From contig JAACFB010000019.1 in NCBI GenBank assembly GCA_009937615.1, positions 1 through 58,547 of the forward strand: 58,547 nt of DNA, written 5' to 3'. The notes under the pieces are model-generated. The model was not told where the DNA came from and did not search any database. It worked only from the letters and a program-made list of their open reading frames with translations. The translations under genes and the position numbers were made by a program. Origin of the DNA: Gammaproteobacteria bacterium (lineage in GTDB: Bacteria > Pseudomonadota > Gammaproteobacteria > Steroidobacterales > Woeseiaceae). Of this stretch, positions 36,202-46,108 are shown in pieces; the first letter of the stretch is position 1, and every line of letters begins with the position of its first letter.

Positions 36202-38163
36202 TCAAGGTGTGTACCAGATCGGTGACGAATAGGCCCGCTCCTGGATAGTCGCGGGATGACCGGTTTCCTCGACCGGCATGTTCAGTGCGATCGCGTCATA
36301 CAGCGTGTGCCGCGGCGTCGGTATCTGCAGGACGCGAACGTAATAAAGAGAGGCCTTGTTTGCATCGAAGTCCGGGTCGCTCCAGACCACGGCGAGCTCG
36401 GGGTCACCGATGTCGTTCGTGTAATTGCCGGTGCGGATGTCCACGGTATTTCCAACCGGCGGGACCGTGCCATCGGCACCGACCACGCGGCCGTCCGACA
36501 TGGCGATATTGTATATCCGCTCCTGCGGCATACCCTCGTCGTCGAGCCAGCCCTTGATCACCTGGATTCGATCCAGGTTCGCGCCGACGGGATCCTTGAC
36601 GGCACGAATCAGGAACGACGGCGCCTTGCCGGCCGGTGCGGCCGAGAGATCACCACCCATCGCTACTCCCTTAGCGTAGCCTGACTGCGCGATGCTTTTC
36701 GCCGCCGCATCAGCGGGCTGGTAGTCGAAACCGCCGAAAAAGCGCAGCTGAATTCGAGGGCCGGTCGTCGCATAAACTTCCTTGCGCTTTATTGCGTCGA
36801 ACAGGGCATCACGCGTGTTCTCGGGCGCCCATACGGCCGCGAGGCCGGCCGCACCCATGTCCCAGCCCGGCGTACCCGGAATGATGTCCTCCTTCTTGGT
36901 GCCGGGCGTCGAGTCGATCGCCATCTTGCCGTGGAAATTGTCCTCTTCGGCAGACGCCATCCCTGTGTGCGAATCCGTCGAGCCGATCATGCCAAACTTG
37001 TACGGGTTGCCGCGGTCGCGGCTGTCGAGGACCAGGCCGCGCAGCAGCGCCGTGCGCACATAGTCGCCGTTTTCGACAATGCGCTTCTCCTGGCTTTCGA
37101 TAATGGCCCGGTCCGCTTCGCTGAGCTCGCCGAGGAAACCATCGCTGAACATGCTGCGCGCCTCGACACCCTCTGCAGCGATGAGGTGTTCGTAGGTCTC
37201 AAAGTCCGCAAATTCATCATTCGGCGATAGCCGGGGGTGCGTCTCGGAATCGCCCTTTATCTGGGTCATCTCGACGACGGGCTCCCAGCGCATGCGTTGC
37301 GTCGCGTATGCCTTGTCGACACCCTCACCGAAACTGTCGACGAGTGGGAACATCAGTCCGCCCGAGATGTTGGAGTTGTGTGGAATTGCGAGGAAGTCCG
37401 CGCCCGACTCCATAGAGGTCTTTTCCAGCCAGTTCCAGAGGTCTTCGGGCTTATCGCTGTCGAGGCTTGTAAAGGGAATAAAGGTTTCCCCGTTCGACCG
37501 GTCACCTTTCATGATCAGGACGCGATGAAGGTTCTGGCCCTGCGGCGTCGAGGACCACTCCCAGCCCATGAAGGCCGTAAACTTACCGGGTTCGTCGTGG
37601 CGATCAGCGGCATCCATGATTTCGCCCCAGACCGATGAGTTAATCGCAGGATTGTTCAGATTGGGGTCGGCCGGAACGATCTTGTTGACCTGCGCGATGA
37701 GTTCGCCGAACACTTCTATCTCCCGGCCCTCGTTCGCCATCTGCAGATAACGCTTGCCGGTCTCGGTATCCGACACGCGCGGGTCGCCCTGCAAAACCAT
37801 CGGCACGACGCCCATGAATTCAGCGTGATCGGAGACAACGAGAAAATCGAGCGGCGTTCCGATCTGGATACGCGCCTTGTGATACGGATGCACAACCGGG
37901 TAGCCCTTCGCATAGCGATACGCGGTATCCGGGTCCGCTGAACGGTTCTGCATCAGGTAGGCGTCCGGAGAATACGACGTATGCAGGTGGGTGTCGCCCC
38001 AGTACAGGTTATTCAGCGTGTTGGCTTCAACAGTGCCGGTTGAAACGGCTGCTGCGGGCTCCACCGCTGCCGGGACCGCGTCGGCAATTTGCGGCTCCTG
38101 CCCGGACTCGCCGCATGCGGCAAGCGCGAGTGCAACCGCGAAGATCGTGATTGACTGTCTCAT
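36202..38163 (-). CDS. DUF3604 PHP-like lipoprotein, copy A
   Basis: 653 residues from ATG 38163, preceded by GAAGGGAG. The signal peptide ends in a lipobox (ALALAAC, then GESGQ), so unlike copy B this paralogue is lipid-anchored. The same motifs recur: [38 protein letters not shown] and [20 protein letters not shown], ending [13 protein letters not shown]. The pair looks like a tandem duplication that diverged in localisation. Functions of DUF3604 proteins are not established. Confidence 0.88.
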   Translation of the reverse strand: MRQSITIFAVALALAACGESGQEPQIADAVPAAVEPAAAVSTGTVEANTLNNLYWGDTHLHTSYSPDAYLMQNRSADPDTAYRYAKGYPVVHPYHKARIQIGTPLDFLVVSDHAEFMGVVPMVLQGDPRVSDTETGKRYLQMANEGREIEVFGELIAQVNKIVPADPNLNNPAINSSVWGEIMDAADRHDEPGKFTAFMGWEWSSTPQGQNLHRVLIMKGDRSNGETFIPFTSLDSDKPEDLWNWLEKTSMESGADFLAIPHNSNISGGLMFPLVDSFGEGVDKAYATQRMRWEPVVEMTQIKGDSETHPRLSPNDEFADFETYEHLIAAEGVEARSMFSDGFLGELSEADRAIIESQEKRIVENGDYVRTALLRGLVLDSRDRGNPYKFGMIGSTDSHTGMASAEEDNFHGKMAIDSTPGTKKEDIIPGTPGWDMGAAGLAAVWAPENTRDALFDAIKRKEVYATTGPRIQLRFFGGFDYQPADAAAKSIAQSGYAKGVAMGGDLSAAPAGKAPSFLIRAVKDPVGANLDRIQVIKGWLDDEGMPQERIYNIAMSDGRVVGADGTVPPVGNTVDIRTGNYTNDIGDPELAVVWSDPDFDANKASLYYVRVLQIPTPRHTLYDAIALNMPVEETGHPATIQERAYSSPIWYTP

Positions 38164-38409
38164 TATTTCTCCCTTCACCTCCATTCTGGAGGTCCGTATT
38201 AAATTGGCAGAATTTGAGCCCGTCACCGGGTCAACTTCAGTACACCATCGAGCATCTCGCCCTTGATGCGAAAAGCTGTACGGGTGATTAAGCACATCGT
38301 CGCCTGTTCTTTAATCGCAGGGCTTTCGATGAGTAACGAATGGATTTGCGCCTTAGTATAAAGCAGTTGAAGCGACGATTTTATGACTGGCCGGTTATTG
38401 TGTACCGAT

Positions 38410-39894
38410 TCATGCCGTGTCGCGCAATTCGGGATTACCGAAGGCGAGCACGCCGTCGTCCAGCGACTCCTCGCGGAACAGCTTCCTGTCGCTCAGATAA
38501 TTCTGTGGATTTAACCAGGGCTGCCGGTCACCTTGCCGAGGCATGCGCTCTATGACCCGCTGAATATAGCCGGACGAGAAGTCCACGATCCAGGGCCGCG
38601 CCGGCATTCCTTGGTCCGCTTCACGCAATCGCGGCGTGCACTGGCGGCTCCCGATGGCGTCCATGTAGTTGATCAGCCGACAGGAGAATTCTGCAATGAG
38701 ATCGGCGCGCAGCGTCCAGGACGCATTGATATAGCCGAACGTCGAGATCAGGTTGGGCACACCCGAACACATGATGCCCTTGTAGCTGAACGTCTCTGCA
38801 AAATCGACCGGCTGGTCATCGACGACGAATTCGACGCCACCGAGAATGACGAGATTTAGCCCGGTCGCAGTAATAATGATGTCCGCCTCGAGTTCCTGCC
38901 CCGATGCGAGCAAAACACCGTGTTCGGTGATTGTCTCGATCTGATCGGTTACCACGGAGGCCTGGCCCGACCGGATGGCGCGAAACAGGTCATGGTCCGG
39001 CACAAGACAGAGGCGCTGGTCCCACGGGTTATAACTCGGCGTAAAGTGCTTTTCGACGTCGTAGTCAGGACCAAGCTCCTTGCGTACCCATGTCAGCAGT
39101 TTGCGTTTGACCCGCTCGGGCCTGATCCGCGTCTGCCGGTACAGCCACTGCTGAATCCTGATGTTTTTCCACCGCGTTATTGCGTAGGCCAGCTTCTGCG
39201 GCAGCACCAGGCGCAGAAAATTAGCGATCCCGTCTTCGCCTGGCTGCGAAATCACATAGCTGGGTGAACGTTGCAGCATGACGACATGCGCTGCTTTCCC
39301 GGCCATGGCAGGAACCAGCGTCACCGCGGTTGCGCCGGAACCGATGATCACGACTTTCTTACCAGAGTAATCGAGATCTTCAGGCCAATGCTGTGGGTGC
39401 ACGATGTCGCCAGAAAAACGCTCGCGACCCTTGAAGTCGGGTAGATAGCCGCTCTCGTAACTGAAGTAGCCCGCGCACATAAGGACTACACGGCAGCGGA
39501 CTTGCACCTTCTCGGCCGTATCTTTTCGCGACACATCCAGCGTCCAGACCGCGTCCTGGCTCGACCAGCTTGCCCTGTTTACGGCGTGCCCGTAGCGGAT
39601 GTGTCCATTGACGTCATGCTCGGCTGCGGTTTCCCTGATGTACTTGAGAATCGCCGGCCCATCGGCGATGGCCTTGGATTCCCGCCAGGGCCTGAAGCTG
39701 TAACCCAGCGTGTGCATATCGCTGTCGGAACGAATCCCAGGATAGCGGAATAGATCCCAGGTGCCGCCCATAGCGTCGCGACCCTCGAGGATGACGTAGC
39801 TTTTTCCGGGACACTCTCGCTGCAGGTGGCAAGCCGCGCCGATACCTGACAGGCCGGCCCCGACGATTACGACATCGGCGTATTCGGCTGTCAT
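38410..39894 (-). CDS. Flavin-containing (Baeyer-Villiger-type) monooxygenase
   Basis: 494 residues from ATG 39894; the reading can be extended to 40026 but the extra 44 residues are Cys-rich and unlike the family. It has an N-terminal FAD motif VVIVGAGLSGIGAA, GGTWDLFRYPGIRSDSDMHT, the type I Baeyer-Villiger fingerprint FSGDIVHPQHW, then the NADPH motif VVIIGSGATAVTLVPAM. Such enzymes insert oxygen into ketones or oxygenate heteroatoms using NADPH. It stands alone; the substrate is unknown. A -10-like TATGAT lies at 40008-40003 upstream. Confidence 0.92.
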   Translation of the reverse strand: MTAEYADVVIVGAGLSGIGAACHLQRECPGKSYVILEGRDAMGGTWDLFRYPGIRSDSDMHTLGYSFRPWRESKAIADGPAILKYIRETAAEHDVNGHIRYGHAVNRASWSSQDAVWTLDVSRKDTAEKVQVRCRVVLMCAGYFSYESGYLPDFKGRERFSGDIVHPQHWPEDLDYSGKKVVIIGSGATAVTLVPAMAGKAAHVVMLQRSPSYVISQPGEDGIANFLRLVLPQKLAYAITRWKNIRIQQWLYRQTRIRPERVKRKLLTWVRKELGPDYDVEKHFTPSYNPWDQRLCLVPDHDLFRAIRSGQASVVTDQIETITEHGVLLASGQELEADIIITATGLNLVILGGVEFVVDDQPVDFAETFSYKGIMCSGVPNLISTFGYINASWTLRADLIAEFSCRLINYMDAIGSRQCTPRLREADQGMPARPWIVDFSSGYIQRVIERMPRQGDRQPWLNPQNYLSDRKLFREESLDDGVLAFGNPELRDTA

Positions 39895-40199
39895 GGCTGG
39901 CCGGCTTTTGCCCAGAGACCAGGTAGGCACGAACCGCTCGACGAACGCCCTGCCGCACGAACAATGGGTTCTTCCGTAAATCCTGATGACTGCATGGCCC
40001 GGATCATAACAGCCGGAAGAAAGCACTGGCGAAAAGCAGATTAATCGCAGCCGCTCACGGCGTTCCGGCCTGCCGGGTTTGGCAGCCCGAACGGACTTCG
40101 TTTTCGGTCGCCCGACTGCGGTGACTCCGTACTCACAAGGCTGTCAATAACTGATAGCGTCTACCCTGTAAGCCCTCGCGCGTTTTGGGAGAAACAATC
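39895..40199. other. 305-bp divergent intergenic region
   Basis: It separates the monooxygenase gene from the histone-like gene. On the minus strand TATGAT (40008-40003) could be a -10 element for the monooxygenase, with no good -35. GGGAG at 40187-40191 is the ribosome-binding site of the histone-like gene. No small gene or stable hairpin with a T-run is apparent. Confidence 0.5.
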
Positions 40200-40778
40200 G
40201 TGACCAAAGAACTCACAGACCTGGAAAGAAATCTCCAGGAGACCAAGAAGCAATTCCTGACGACCGCAAAACGTGTCACCAATCAGCTCGACAGGCAGCG
40301 CAAGCGCATGAGAGCGGACCTCAGCCGCGCTAATGCGCGCGCCAGACGAGCACGGGAGCAGCTGCAGAAGAAAACGGAGCGGCTCGCGAGCACGACTGCG
40401 AAAAAAGCCAGGCAGGAACTCCGAAAGCAAATACGCAACCTCGAGAAATTACTCGATACCACGAAGCGCGAAGCCGTTCAGCTTCGCAAGGACCTGGCAG
40501 TCGTCCTGCAGGACCTGAAAAGTGCTCGAAAACACCTTGCGCACGCGCTGCACATAGACCGGGCGATGGGTAAGGTCCAACGCGATCTGGCCAGGAAGAC
40601 AAAGGCAAAAAAACGGCCGGCGAAGAAAGCCGCTGCAAAAGCGACAGTCGCCAAAAAGAAGGTCGCCAGGAAAAAAGCGGTCAGGAAACCAGCCGCCAGC
40701 AAGAAAGTCGCAAAGAAAAAGTCTGCGGCCAAGCAGACTTCGAGCAAGAAGACGCCGGACCGTCAAAAGGCGGCTTGA
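40200..40778 (+). CDS. Histone H1-like / AlgP-like protein with coiled coil and Lys/Ala-rich tail
   Basis: 192 residues from GTG 40200; GGGAG sits eight bases upstream, and a TTG at 40185 would overlap that site. Residues 1-125 are a charged helical, probably coiled-coil domain (LERNLQETKKQFL, LRKQIRNLEKLLDTTKREAV). From about 125 the chain is a Lys/Ala/Val repeat tail of KKAAAK and KKVA type, similar to the tails of bacterial H1 homologues and AlgP. It probably binds DNA or RNA through the tail. The helical half is not the usual short H1 start, so it may dimerise or bind a partner. Low-complexity coding makes family assignment uncertain. Confidence 0.83.
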   Translation: MTKELTDLERNLQETKKQFLTTAKRVTNQLDRQRKRMRADLSRANARARRAREQLQKKTERLASTTAKKARQELRKQIRNLEKLLDTTKREAVQLRKDLAVVLQDLKSARKHLAHALHIDRAMGKVQRDLARKTKAKKRPAKKAAAKATVAKKKVARKKAVRKPAASKKVAKKKSAAKQTSSKKTPDRQKAA

Positions 40779-40872
40779 GCAGCGCTGACAGTTATTCGGC
40801 TTCCGCCGGCTACACAATTGCCCGGACCGAAGTATAGTGTCTGCCGGATTTGCAGCAGACGCGATAAAATGA

Positions 40873-42696
40873 ATGACTGACTCCCCCGGCGCGGATGTCG
40901 GCCTGTTACGGCGGTCGCTGGGCGTATTCGCATACAGCCGTCGCGCGCTTGAGCTTGTCTGGACGACCAGCCGTTCACTGACCTTAGCGCTCGCTGTCCT
41001 GACCGTGTTGGCTGGCGTGCTGCCGGCGGCGATTGCTTATGTCGGCAAACTGATCGTCGATGGCGTAGTTGCCGCAATCAATGCGACAGACCCGGACACG
41101 CGAGGCGTATTCCTCCTGATTCTCTTCGAGGCGGGCATTGTCATAGCGCTCGCTGCCTGTCAGCGCGGCATTTCTGCAAGCCAGTCCTTACTGCGCGCGC
41201 TGCTCGGCCAGCGCGTCAACGTCATGATCCTTGAAAAAGCGCTGACGCTGCAGCTGACCCACTTCGAAGACTCCGAATTCTACGACAAGCTCACCCAGGC
41301 GCGGCGTGAGGCGTCGAGCCGGCCGCTGAGTCTCGTCAATCGCACATTCGGCCTGGCCCAGAATGCTTTGTCGCTGACCAGCTACGCGATTCTATTGTTT
41401 GCGTTCTCGCCATGGGCCGTGCTTATCCTGATCATCGCCGGGCTGCCGTCTTTCTTCGCGGAAGCCAAGTTTTCCGGCGACAGGTTTCGACTATTTCGCT
41501 GGCGCTCGCCCGATACGCGCATGCAGATGTATCTCGAGTCCGTCATCGCGCGGGAAGACGGCGTTAAAGAGGTCAAGCTTTTTCAGCTCGGACCGCGCCT
41601 CCTGAAACGTTACCAGGACATCTTCCACAAGCTGTTCAAGGAAGACCGCAAGCTGACGCTGCAGCGCGACGGCTGGGGGTTTGTTCTCGGCCTGATATCT
41701 ACTACGGCATTCTACGGCGCATATGCATGGATCGTGTTTGCAACCATCAACAGGGAGATCACGCTTGGCGCCATGACGATGTACCTGGTGTTATTTCGCC
41801 AGGGCCAGTCTGCCGTTACCGCAATTTTGTCGGCAGTCAGCGGGATGTACGAGGATAATCTCTACATCTCGAACCTCTACGAATATCTCGAACAGCCGGT
41901 CATCAGCCGATCAGGCGCTGCACAACAGGGCCCGGACCCTGGCCGCGGCCTCGAGCTGGATCACGTTTCATTTACGTATCCGGGCTCGGACACGAAAGCC
42001 CTCGATGATGTCAGCCTGCAGATTCGTCCCGGGGAAAGCCTTGCGGTCGTCGGCGAAAACGGCTCGGGAAAAACGACGCTCATCAAGCTGATTACACGAC
42101 TCTACGAGCCGTCCAGCGGACACGTGCTGCTCGACGGCCTCGACCTGTCTGAATGGAACATCGAAACATTGCGACAGCGGGTCGGAGTCATCTTCCAGGA
42201 CTTCGGCCGTTACCAGTTTACGGTCGGCGAAAATATCGGCGCTGGCGACGTGCGCCACATGGACAAGCCCGAGCGTTGGGCCGATGCCGCGGTGAGCGGC
42301 ATGGCCGCGCCGTTCATCAACGAGCTGCCGGGAGGCTACGAAACACAGCTCGGACGCTGGTTCAAGGACGGGCGGGAGCTGTCGGGCGGTCAGTGGCAGA
42401 AGATCGCTCTGTCACGCGCATTCATGCGCAGCGATGCGGATATCCTGGTACTCGACGAGCCAACGGCATCGATGGATGCGGGATCCGAAGCCGCGGTATT
42501 CGAACACTTCCGGCAGATGAGTAAGAACAAGATGACCATACTGATCTCGCACCGCTTTTCAACAGTGCGGGCTGCAGATCAGATCGTCGTCATTCATAAC
42601 GGCAAGATCCGCGAGCGTGGAAACCACCAAAGCCTGATGGCCGATGACGGACATTACGCGCATCTCTTTAAATTGCAGGCGCGAGGCTACCAATAG
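40873..42696 (+). CDS. ABC transporter, fused permease and ATPase (exporter type)
   Basis: 607 residues. The N-terminal membrane domain (about 1-330) has six helices; the nucleotide-binding domain carries Walker A (VVGENGSGKTTL), Q-loop (IFQDFGRYQFT), signature LSGGQWQKIALSRAF, Walker B (DILVLDEPTASMD) and the switch histidine in LISHRFST. It should work as a homodimer. The export substrate is unknown and no adaptor or biosynthetic genes adjoin it. It is convergent with the interrupted oxidoreductase. Confidence 0.92.
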   Translation: MTDSPGADVGLLRRSLGVFAYSRRALELVWTTSRSLTLALAVLTVLAGVLPAAIAYVGKLIVDGVVAAINATDPDTRGVFLLILFEAGIVIALAACQRGISASQSLLRALLGQRVNVMILEKALTLQLTHFEDSEFYDKLTQARREASSRPLSLVNRTFGLAQNALSLTSYAILLFAFSPWAVLILIIAGLPSFFAEAKFSGDRFRLFRWRSPDTRMQMYLESVIAREDGVKEVKLFQLGPRLLKRYQDIFHKLFKEDRKLTLQRDGWGFVLGLISTTAFYGAYAWIVFATINREITLGAMTMYLVLFRQGQSAVTAILSAVSGMYEDNLYISNLYEYLEQPVISRSGAAQQGPDPGRGLELDHVSFTYPGSDTKALDDVSLQIRPGESLAVVGENGSGKTTLIKLITRLYEPSSGHVLLDGLDLSEWNIETLRQRVGVIFQDFGRYQFTVGENIGAGDVRHMDKPERWADAAVSGMAAPFINELPGGYETQLGRWFKDGRELSGGQWQKIALSRAFMRSDADILVLDEPTASMDAGSEAAVFEHFRQMSKNKMTILISHRFSTVRAADQIVVIHNGKIRERGNHQSLMADDGHYAHLFKLQARGYQ

Positions 42697-42748
42697 CCGC
42701 CAGGATCTGGCTATGACCGTAACAGCGTTCGCCGGCGCCGGACGTCGC

Positions 42749-44146
42749 TCACAGCAGCCCCTTGTAGGCCCGGCTTCGAAGCTGGTTCAGCAACTCTGTA
42801 TCACCATACCGCCGGGCGCTCAGGTCAGCTGCGTAACCCGGCAGATCGGCACCGCATACCCAGGCGGCGCAAAGTGAGCCGGCCGCGCAGGCCGCCATGC
42901 TGCCGAAGCCCGACAAAGCGGACACCGTAAAAGCGCCGTCCATGCCCATGGGCCCGATGAGCGGTCAGTTCTCCTCTGTCATCGAGTAGCAGCCACCGTA
43001 GTGGCTGAACCGCTTGGGCGGCGATTCGATGTACGTTGCGAGCGATGGTATGAGCGACGATGCAGCACGAATGACAATCTCGGGAAATTGTTTGTCGAGT
43101 TTCTCCTCGTTGGCGAGATCGTCCTGCGGTTCGCTGACATCGGAATTGTAAGCCCAGCCCAGTTTGACCCACTTGGAGCCAGCCCCGCCGTCGGGCCGAC
43201 AGTGACGGCCGCCCGGCAGCGTTCCGGTTAGCCATGCAAGATTCGGATCGTCGGCAAGCAGCTCACGAACATCGTCAGTCCAGTCAAAGTCCATCGAATC
43301 CAGGTCGACCGCAAACGGCATCTCGCGAGTTACTGCGCCGCGCGCATCCTCGAACGCGATTTTTTGCTGAAACCTGTTCTGGATCGGCAGGTCAACGCCG
43401 AGCAGCAACGCGATTTTCCTGGCGAACGGGCCGGCCGCATTAACGATCACGTCTGCGAAAATTTTCTCGGTGCCATCGGGGGTCAACACATCGAGTTCGA
43501 ACCCGCTGCCGCGCAAGATCCCCACGAGATGGCCTGGAACCCGCTTGCCGCCGGCTGCACGGACCCGCTCCAGCATCAAAGTGCCCAGTTGCTGACTGTT
43601 GAAATCGCCTGCCCTTCGAATATGAATGACGCACCGAATATCTTCAGCCAGCGCCGGTAATGTCGACCTGATCAACGAGGTGTCAGTGATCACGTCGACT
43701 CCGTCCGGTGCCGACTGCCAGTTCGATGTTAGCGATGCGGAGTACGCTGCGGCGGAAGGCCCGCCATGAATGCGTATCAATCTTCCGGCGTCTTCGCCAT
43801 AGCCCGTGTGCAAGTCCGCGAGCAGATCGTCTATATTGGTCCTCCGCGTTACGAGCACGTAACCGCGGCGCCGGAGGTTGACGGCGTTCGCCGCCTCGCG
43901 GGCAACAGTCTCCATCAGATCAATGCTTCGGTTGCTGAACTCAACCATTTGGGGATGCGGCCACCAGTTACGGTAGTTATCGCCGGACTGCGCACTCGTG
44001 AAGCTCATAGGCGGCCGAGAGTCGATCAGCAGTACCGACTTCCTGCCGTATTGCTTGCACAGATAATAGGCCGTGGCAATACCGGCGATGCCGGCACCGA
44101 CGATCGCGATCTCTGCTCTTCGCGAGCGCTTCATCGGGCGCGGCAT
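42749..44146 (-). pseudogene. DAO-family FAD oxidoreductase interrupted by an in-frame TGA
   Basis: The reading begins at 44146 with a Rossmann FAD motif (EIAIVGAGIAGIATAYYL) and continues for 393 residues of a D-amino-acid-oxidase/glycine-oxidase-like protein, ending HYGGCYSMTEEN at a TGA (42967-42965). The same frame continues PLIGPMGMDGAFTVSAL, then GFGSMAACAAG, the expected C-terminal FAD-binding end of this family, for 71 more residues to 42749. In relatives the interrupted site usually reads TxxxRPLIGP, so one base change of CGA to TGA explains it. It may be a recent pseudogene, an assembly error, or less likely read-through. Without the last part FAD binding would be impaired. Confidence 0.85.
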
Positions 44147-44192
44147 GGCCGCGCGTCGCCGCCCGCGGTCGCTGTACGATTCAGCCGGAGCA

Positions 44193-44801
44193 TTACTGCT
44201 TCAGCTCGAGGGCATGTTGACCGACACTATTCGACGTCGTCGTCAACTGTACGCCGTTCGCCCCGGTTTCGAGATTCTGCTTCGCGTTCAGCGTCTCCAG
44301 GAGCGATTGCGTGAGCGCACCGCCCCATTCCAGTGACCTGGATGCCGATTGCTCATAGCGCTCGGTGTCTGTGAAGCTGCCGGCAGAAAAGATCAACGTC
44401 ACCGAAAACCCGGCGCCGGCGTCGGCGCTCCAGGACTCGGTGTCGGCAGCACGGAACCTGCCCTGCCGGTCAAATACAAACTGCGTGACTTCGACGTCGG
44501 CGTCGGCGGAAGCATAGACGGCCTTGATCCATTTACCGATTTCGCCGGGCAATATCAGGCCGTATTGCCGTTCCGTCAGTTTGACAAATTCGTACTGGAA
44601 AACCATGCCGTTTTGCAAGGCACTCATCTTTGTCGGCGGGCCGAATCTGTGCAGTACCTGCGCGTAGTGGCTGCCGGCATCGAGGCTTGCTACCGCGTCC
44701 AGGTTCAGCGGCACACCGAGCGTGTGCTCGAGATGTGCACAACCCGACATCAGCACGGTAATCAGCAACGGTCGCAACACTGGAGAAATCCGCGGTCGCA
44801 T
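44193..44801 (-). CDS. Predicted lipoprotein with BamE/SmpA-like domain, copy 2
   Basis: 202 residues with a lipobox (LMSGC, then AHLEH). A short motif VLHRFGPPTKMSALQNGMVF resembles the core of BamE/SmpA-type lipoproteins and recurs in the gene just upstream. A further domain (FSVTLIFSAGSFTD) and a Gln/Asn/Thr-rich tail follow. It is predicted to face the periplasm from the inner or outer membrane. It starts six bases after the stop of its paralogue. Function unknown. Confidence 0.78.
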   Translation of the reverse strand: MRPRISPVLRPLLITVLMSGCAHLEHTLGVPLNLDAVASLDAGSHYAQVLHRFGPPTKMSALQNGMVFQYEFVKLTERQYGLILPGEIGKWIKAVYASADADVEVTQFVFDRQGRFRAADTESWSADAGAGFSVTLIFSAGSFTDTERYEQSASRSLEWGGALTQSLLETLNAKQNLETGANGVQLTTTSNSVGQHALELKQ

Positions 44802-44807
44802 GATCGC

Positions 44808-45176
44808 CTACTTCACAATCTCTTCCTTGCTGTACGCGACCTCCTGGAGCACCCCATCAGTATCGAAGAAAAATATGGCTCGATCGTATTCACTCTCGGC
44901 GCTCACCTGGTTCCAGACGAGAAAGATTTTTCCCTCCCCCGATGTGCGTTCTGTCAGGTAGTAAAAAACGGTTTGATCGTGCAGGCTGATCAGTTGCGAT
45001 GGCGGCCCCAGCAGTTCGAGAACGTCTGCCTGTTTTGTGACTCCCCTCTGAAACTGATCCACCGGCACCTCGCGCCAGAGGTTATCGACACCATCGACAG
45101 CGCGAAAGCTGGCGCAACCGCTGCTGACAAAAATAATTGAGGCCAGTAGTAGAGCCCTGGGGAAGTATCCAAGCAT
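44808..45176 (-). CDS. Predicted lipoprotein with BamE/SmpA-like domain, copy 1
   Basis: 122 residues from ATG 45176 (AGGTG upstream); the reading extends further 5' but without a signal peptide. The signal peptide ends VSSGC, then ASFRAV. The region VLELLGPPSQLISLHDQTVF matches the corresponding part of the following gene in pattern (VL-x3-GPP-x8-VF), and FYYLTERTSGEGKIFLVWN follows. The two genes look like diverged tandem paralogues. A role in envelope assembly is conceivable from fold resemblance only. Confidence 0.78.
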   Translation of the reverse strand: MLGYFPRALLLASIIFVSSGCASFRAVDGVDNLWREVPVDQFQRGVTKQADVLELLGPPSQLISLHDQTVFYYLTERTSGEGKIFLVWNQVSAESEYDRAIFFFDTDGVLQEVAYSKEEIVK

Positions 45177-45372
45177 CACGGTGCACCTTCGAGGTCGAGC
45201 CGGCACAAAACAGTCTCTACTCGCCCAGACTTGTCTGTCAACAAGTAGTATCCGCAGAGACTCGTCATCAACAGCTCTGCGGAATACGAACGGACGCGGC
45301 TTGAACGACCTGACCTTTTCAGCTGACCTGGCGGCCAGGGCGAAAGACGGGACTAGTCGCAGTGATCGTTCT

Positions 45373-46047
45373 TCACGCGCCCGCCGCTGACGGAAGGTGG
45401 CCAATCTTGACATACAGCAAAGCCCCTTCGTCTCGAGTGAACGGCGTATGCTTGCTTTGATCCGGCTGGCGGATCCAGGTACCGGCCGGGTAGGCACCAT
45501 GTTCATCGTGAAAGCTACCCTCGAAGACGAAGACTTCCTCACCGGCGTCGTGGGTATGCGTCTTCAGCACCGTATTCGGTGCCAAACGGACAAGCGCGAC
45601 GTGCTCTTTGCCGAAACTGTGTAGATGCTGAATCTCGATTCCCGGTCGTTCGCCCGCCGACCACTCCCCATCGCAAGTGTTAATGACGATGGGCGACTGG
45701 TCGTCTGCTGCGAACTGGTGCAGTTTGACGAAAATAATGCAGCCCGTATCACCGATACGCGGTGAATGTTTCGTGCCGATCGGATTTCTCACGTAGGTCC
45801 CTGCCGGATAGGACCGGTGCTCGTCGGCGAAAACACCCTCGAGAACGAGAAACTCTTCCCCACCGCCATGGACATGCGGCGAGAAGGTGCTATTGGGCGC
45901 GTAACGGACCAATGACGTTGCGCGGGCTACTTCGTCGCCGATCCGGTCGAGCATCATGCGCTCAACGCCAGGCATCGGCGAGTCAACCCAGCGATAATCA
46001 TCCGGCCGAATCACGGCTCGCTGGCTGAAATCCGCGTTCAGGTGCAT
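45373..46047 (-). CDS. Double-cupin protein, ChrR-like
   Basis: 224 residues made of two tandem ChrR-type cupin domains. Each has the metal-binding pattern: HVHGGGEEFLVLEGVFADEH with GTKH in the first half (about 58-95), and HTHDAGEEVFVFEGSFHDEH with QSKH in the second (about 164-200). ChrR regulators carry an N-terminal anti-sigma domain plus one such cupin; here the anti-sigma domain is missing and no ECF sigma gene is near. It is more likely a metal-dependent enzyme or sensor of unknown substrate. It follows the phosphodiesterase gene by 61 bases. Confidence 0.87.
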   Translation of the reverse strand: MHLNADFSQRAVIRPDDYRWVDSPMPGVERMMLDRIGDEVARATSLVRYAPNSTFSPHVHGGGEEFLVLEGVFADEHRSYPAGTYVRNPIGTKHSPRIGDTGCIIFVKLHQFAADDQSPIVINTCDGEWSAGERPGIEIQHLHSFGKEHVALVRLAPNTVLKTHTHDAGEEVFVFEGSFHDEHGAYPAGTWIRQPDQSKHTPFTRDEGALLYVKIGHLPSAAGA

Positions 46048-46108
46048 GGTTTCGTTCGCCTCGGCATGAGCGGCACTTTATCAATGATCCGGGACTAGCG
46101 CCCCCGGA

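Noticed and set aside
40449..40817. Minus-strand readings opposite the histone-like gene
   Set aside because: They are the complement of Lys/Ala-rich codons and translate to Phe/Leu-rich artefacts.
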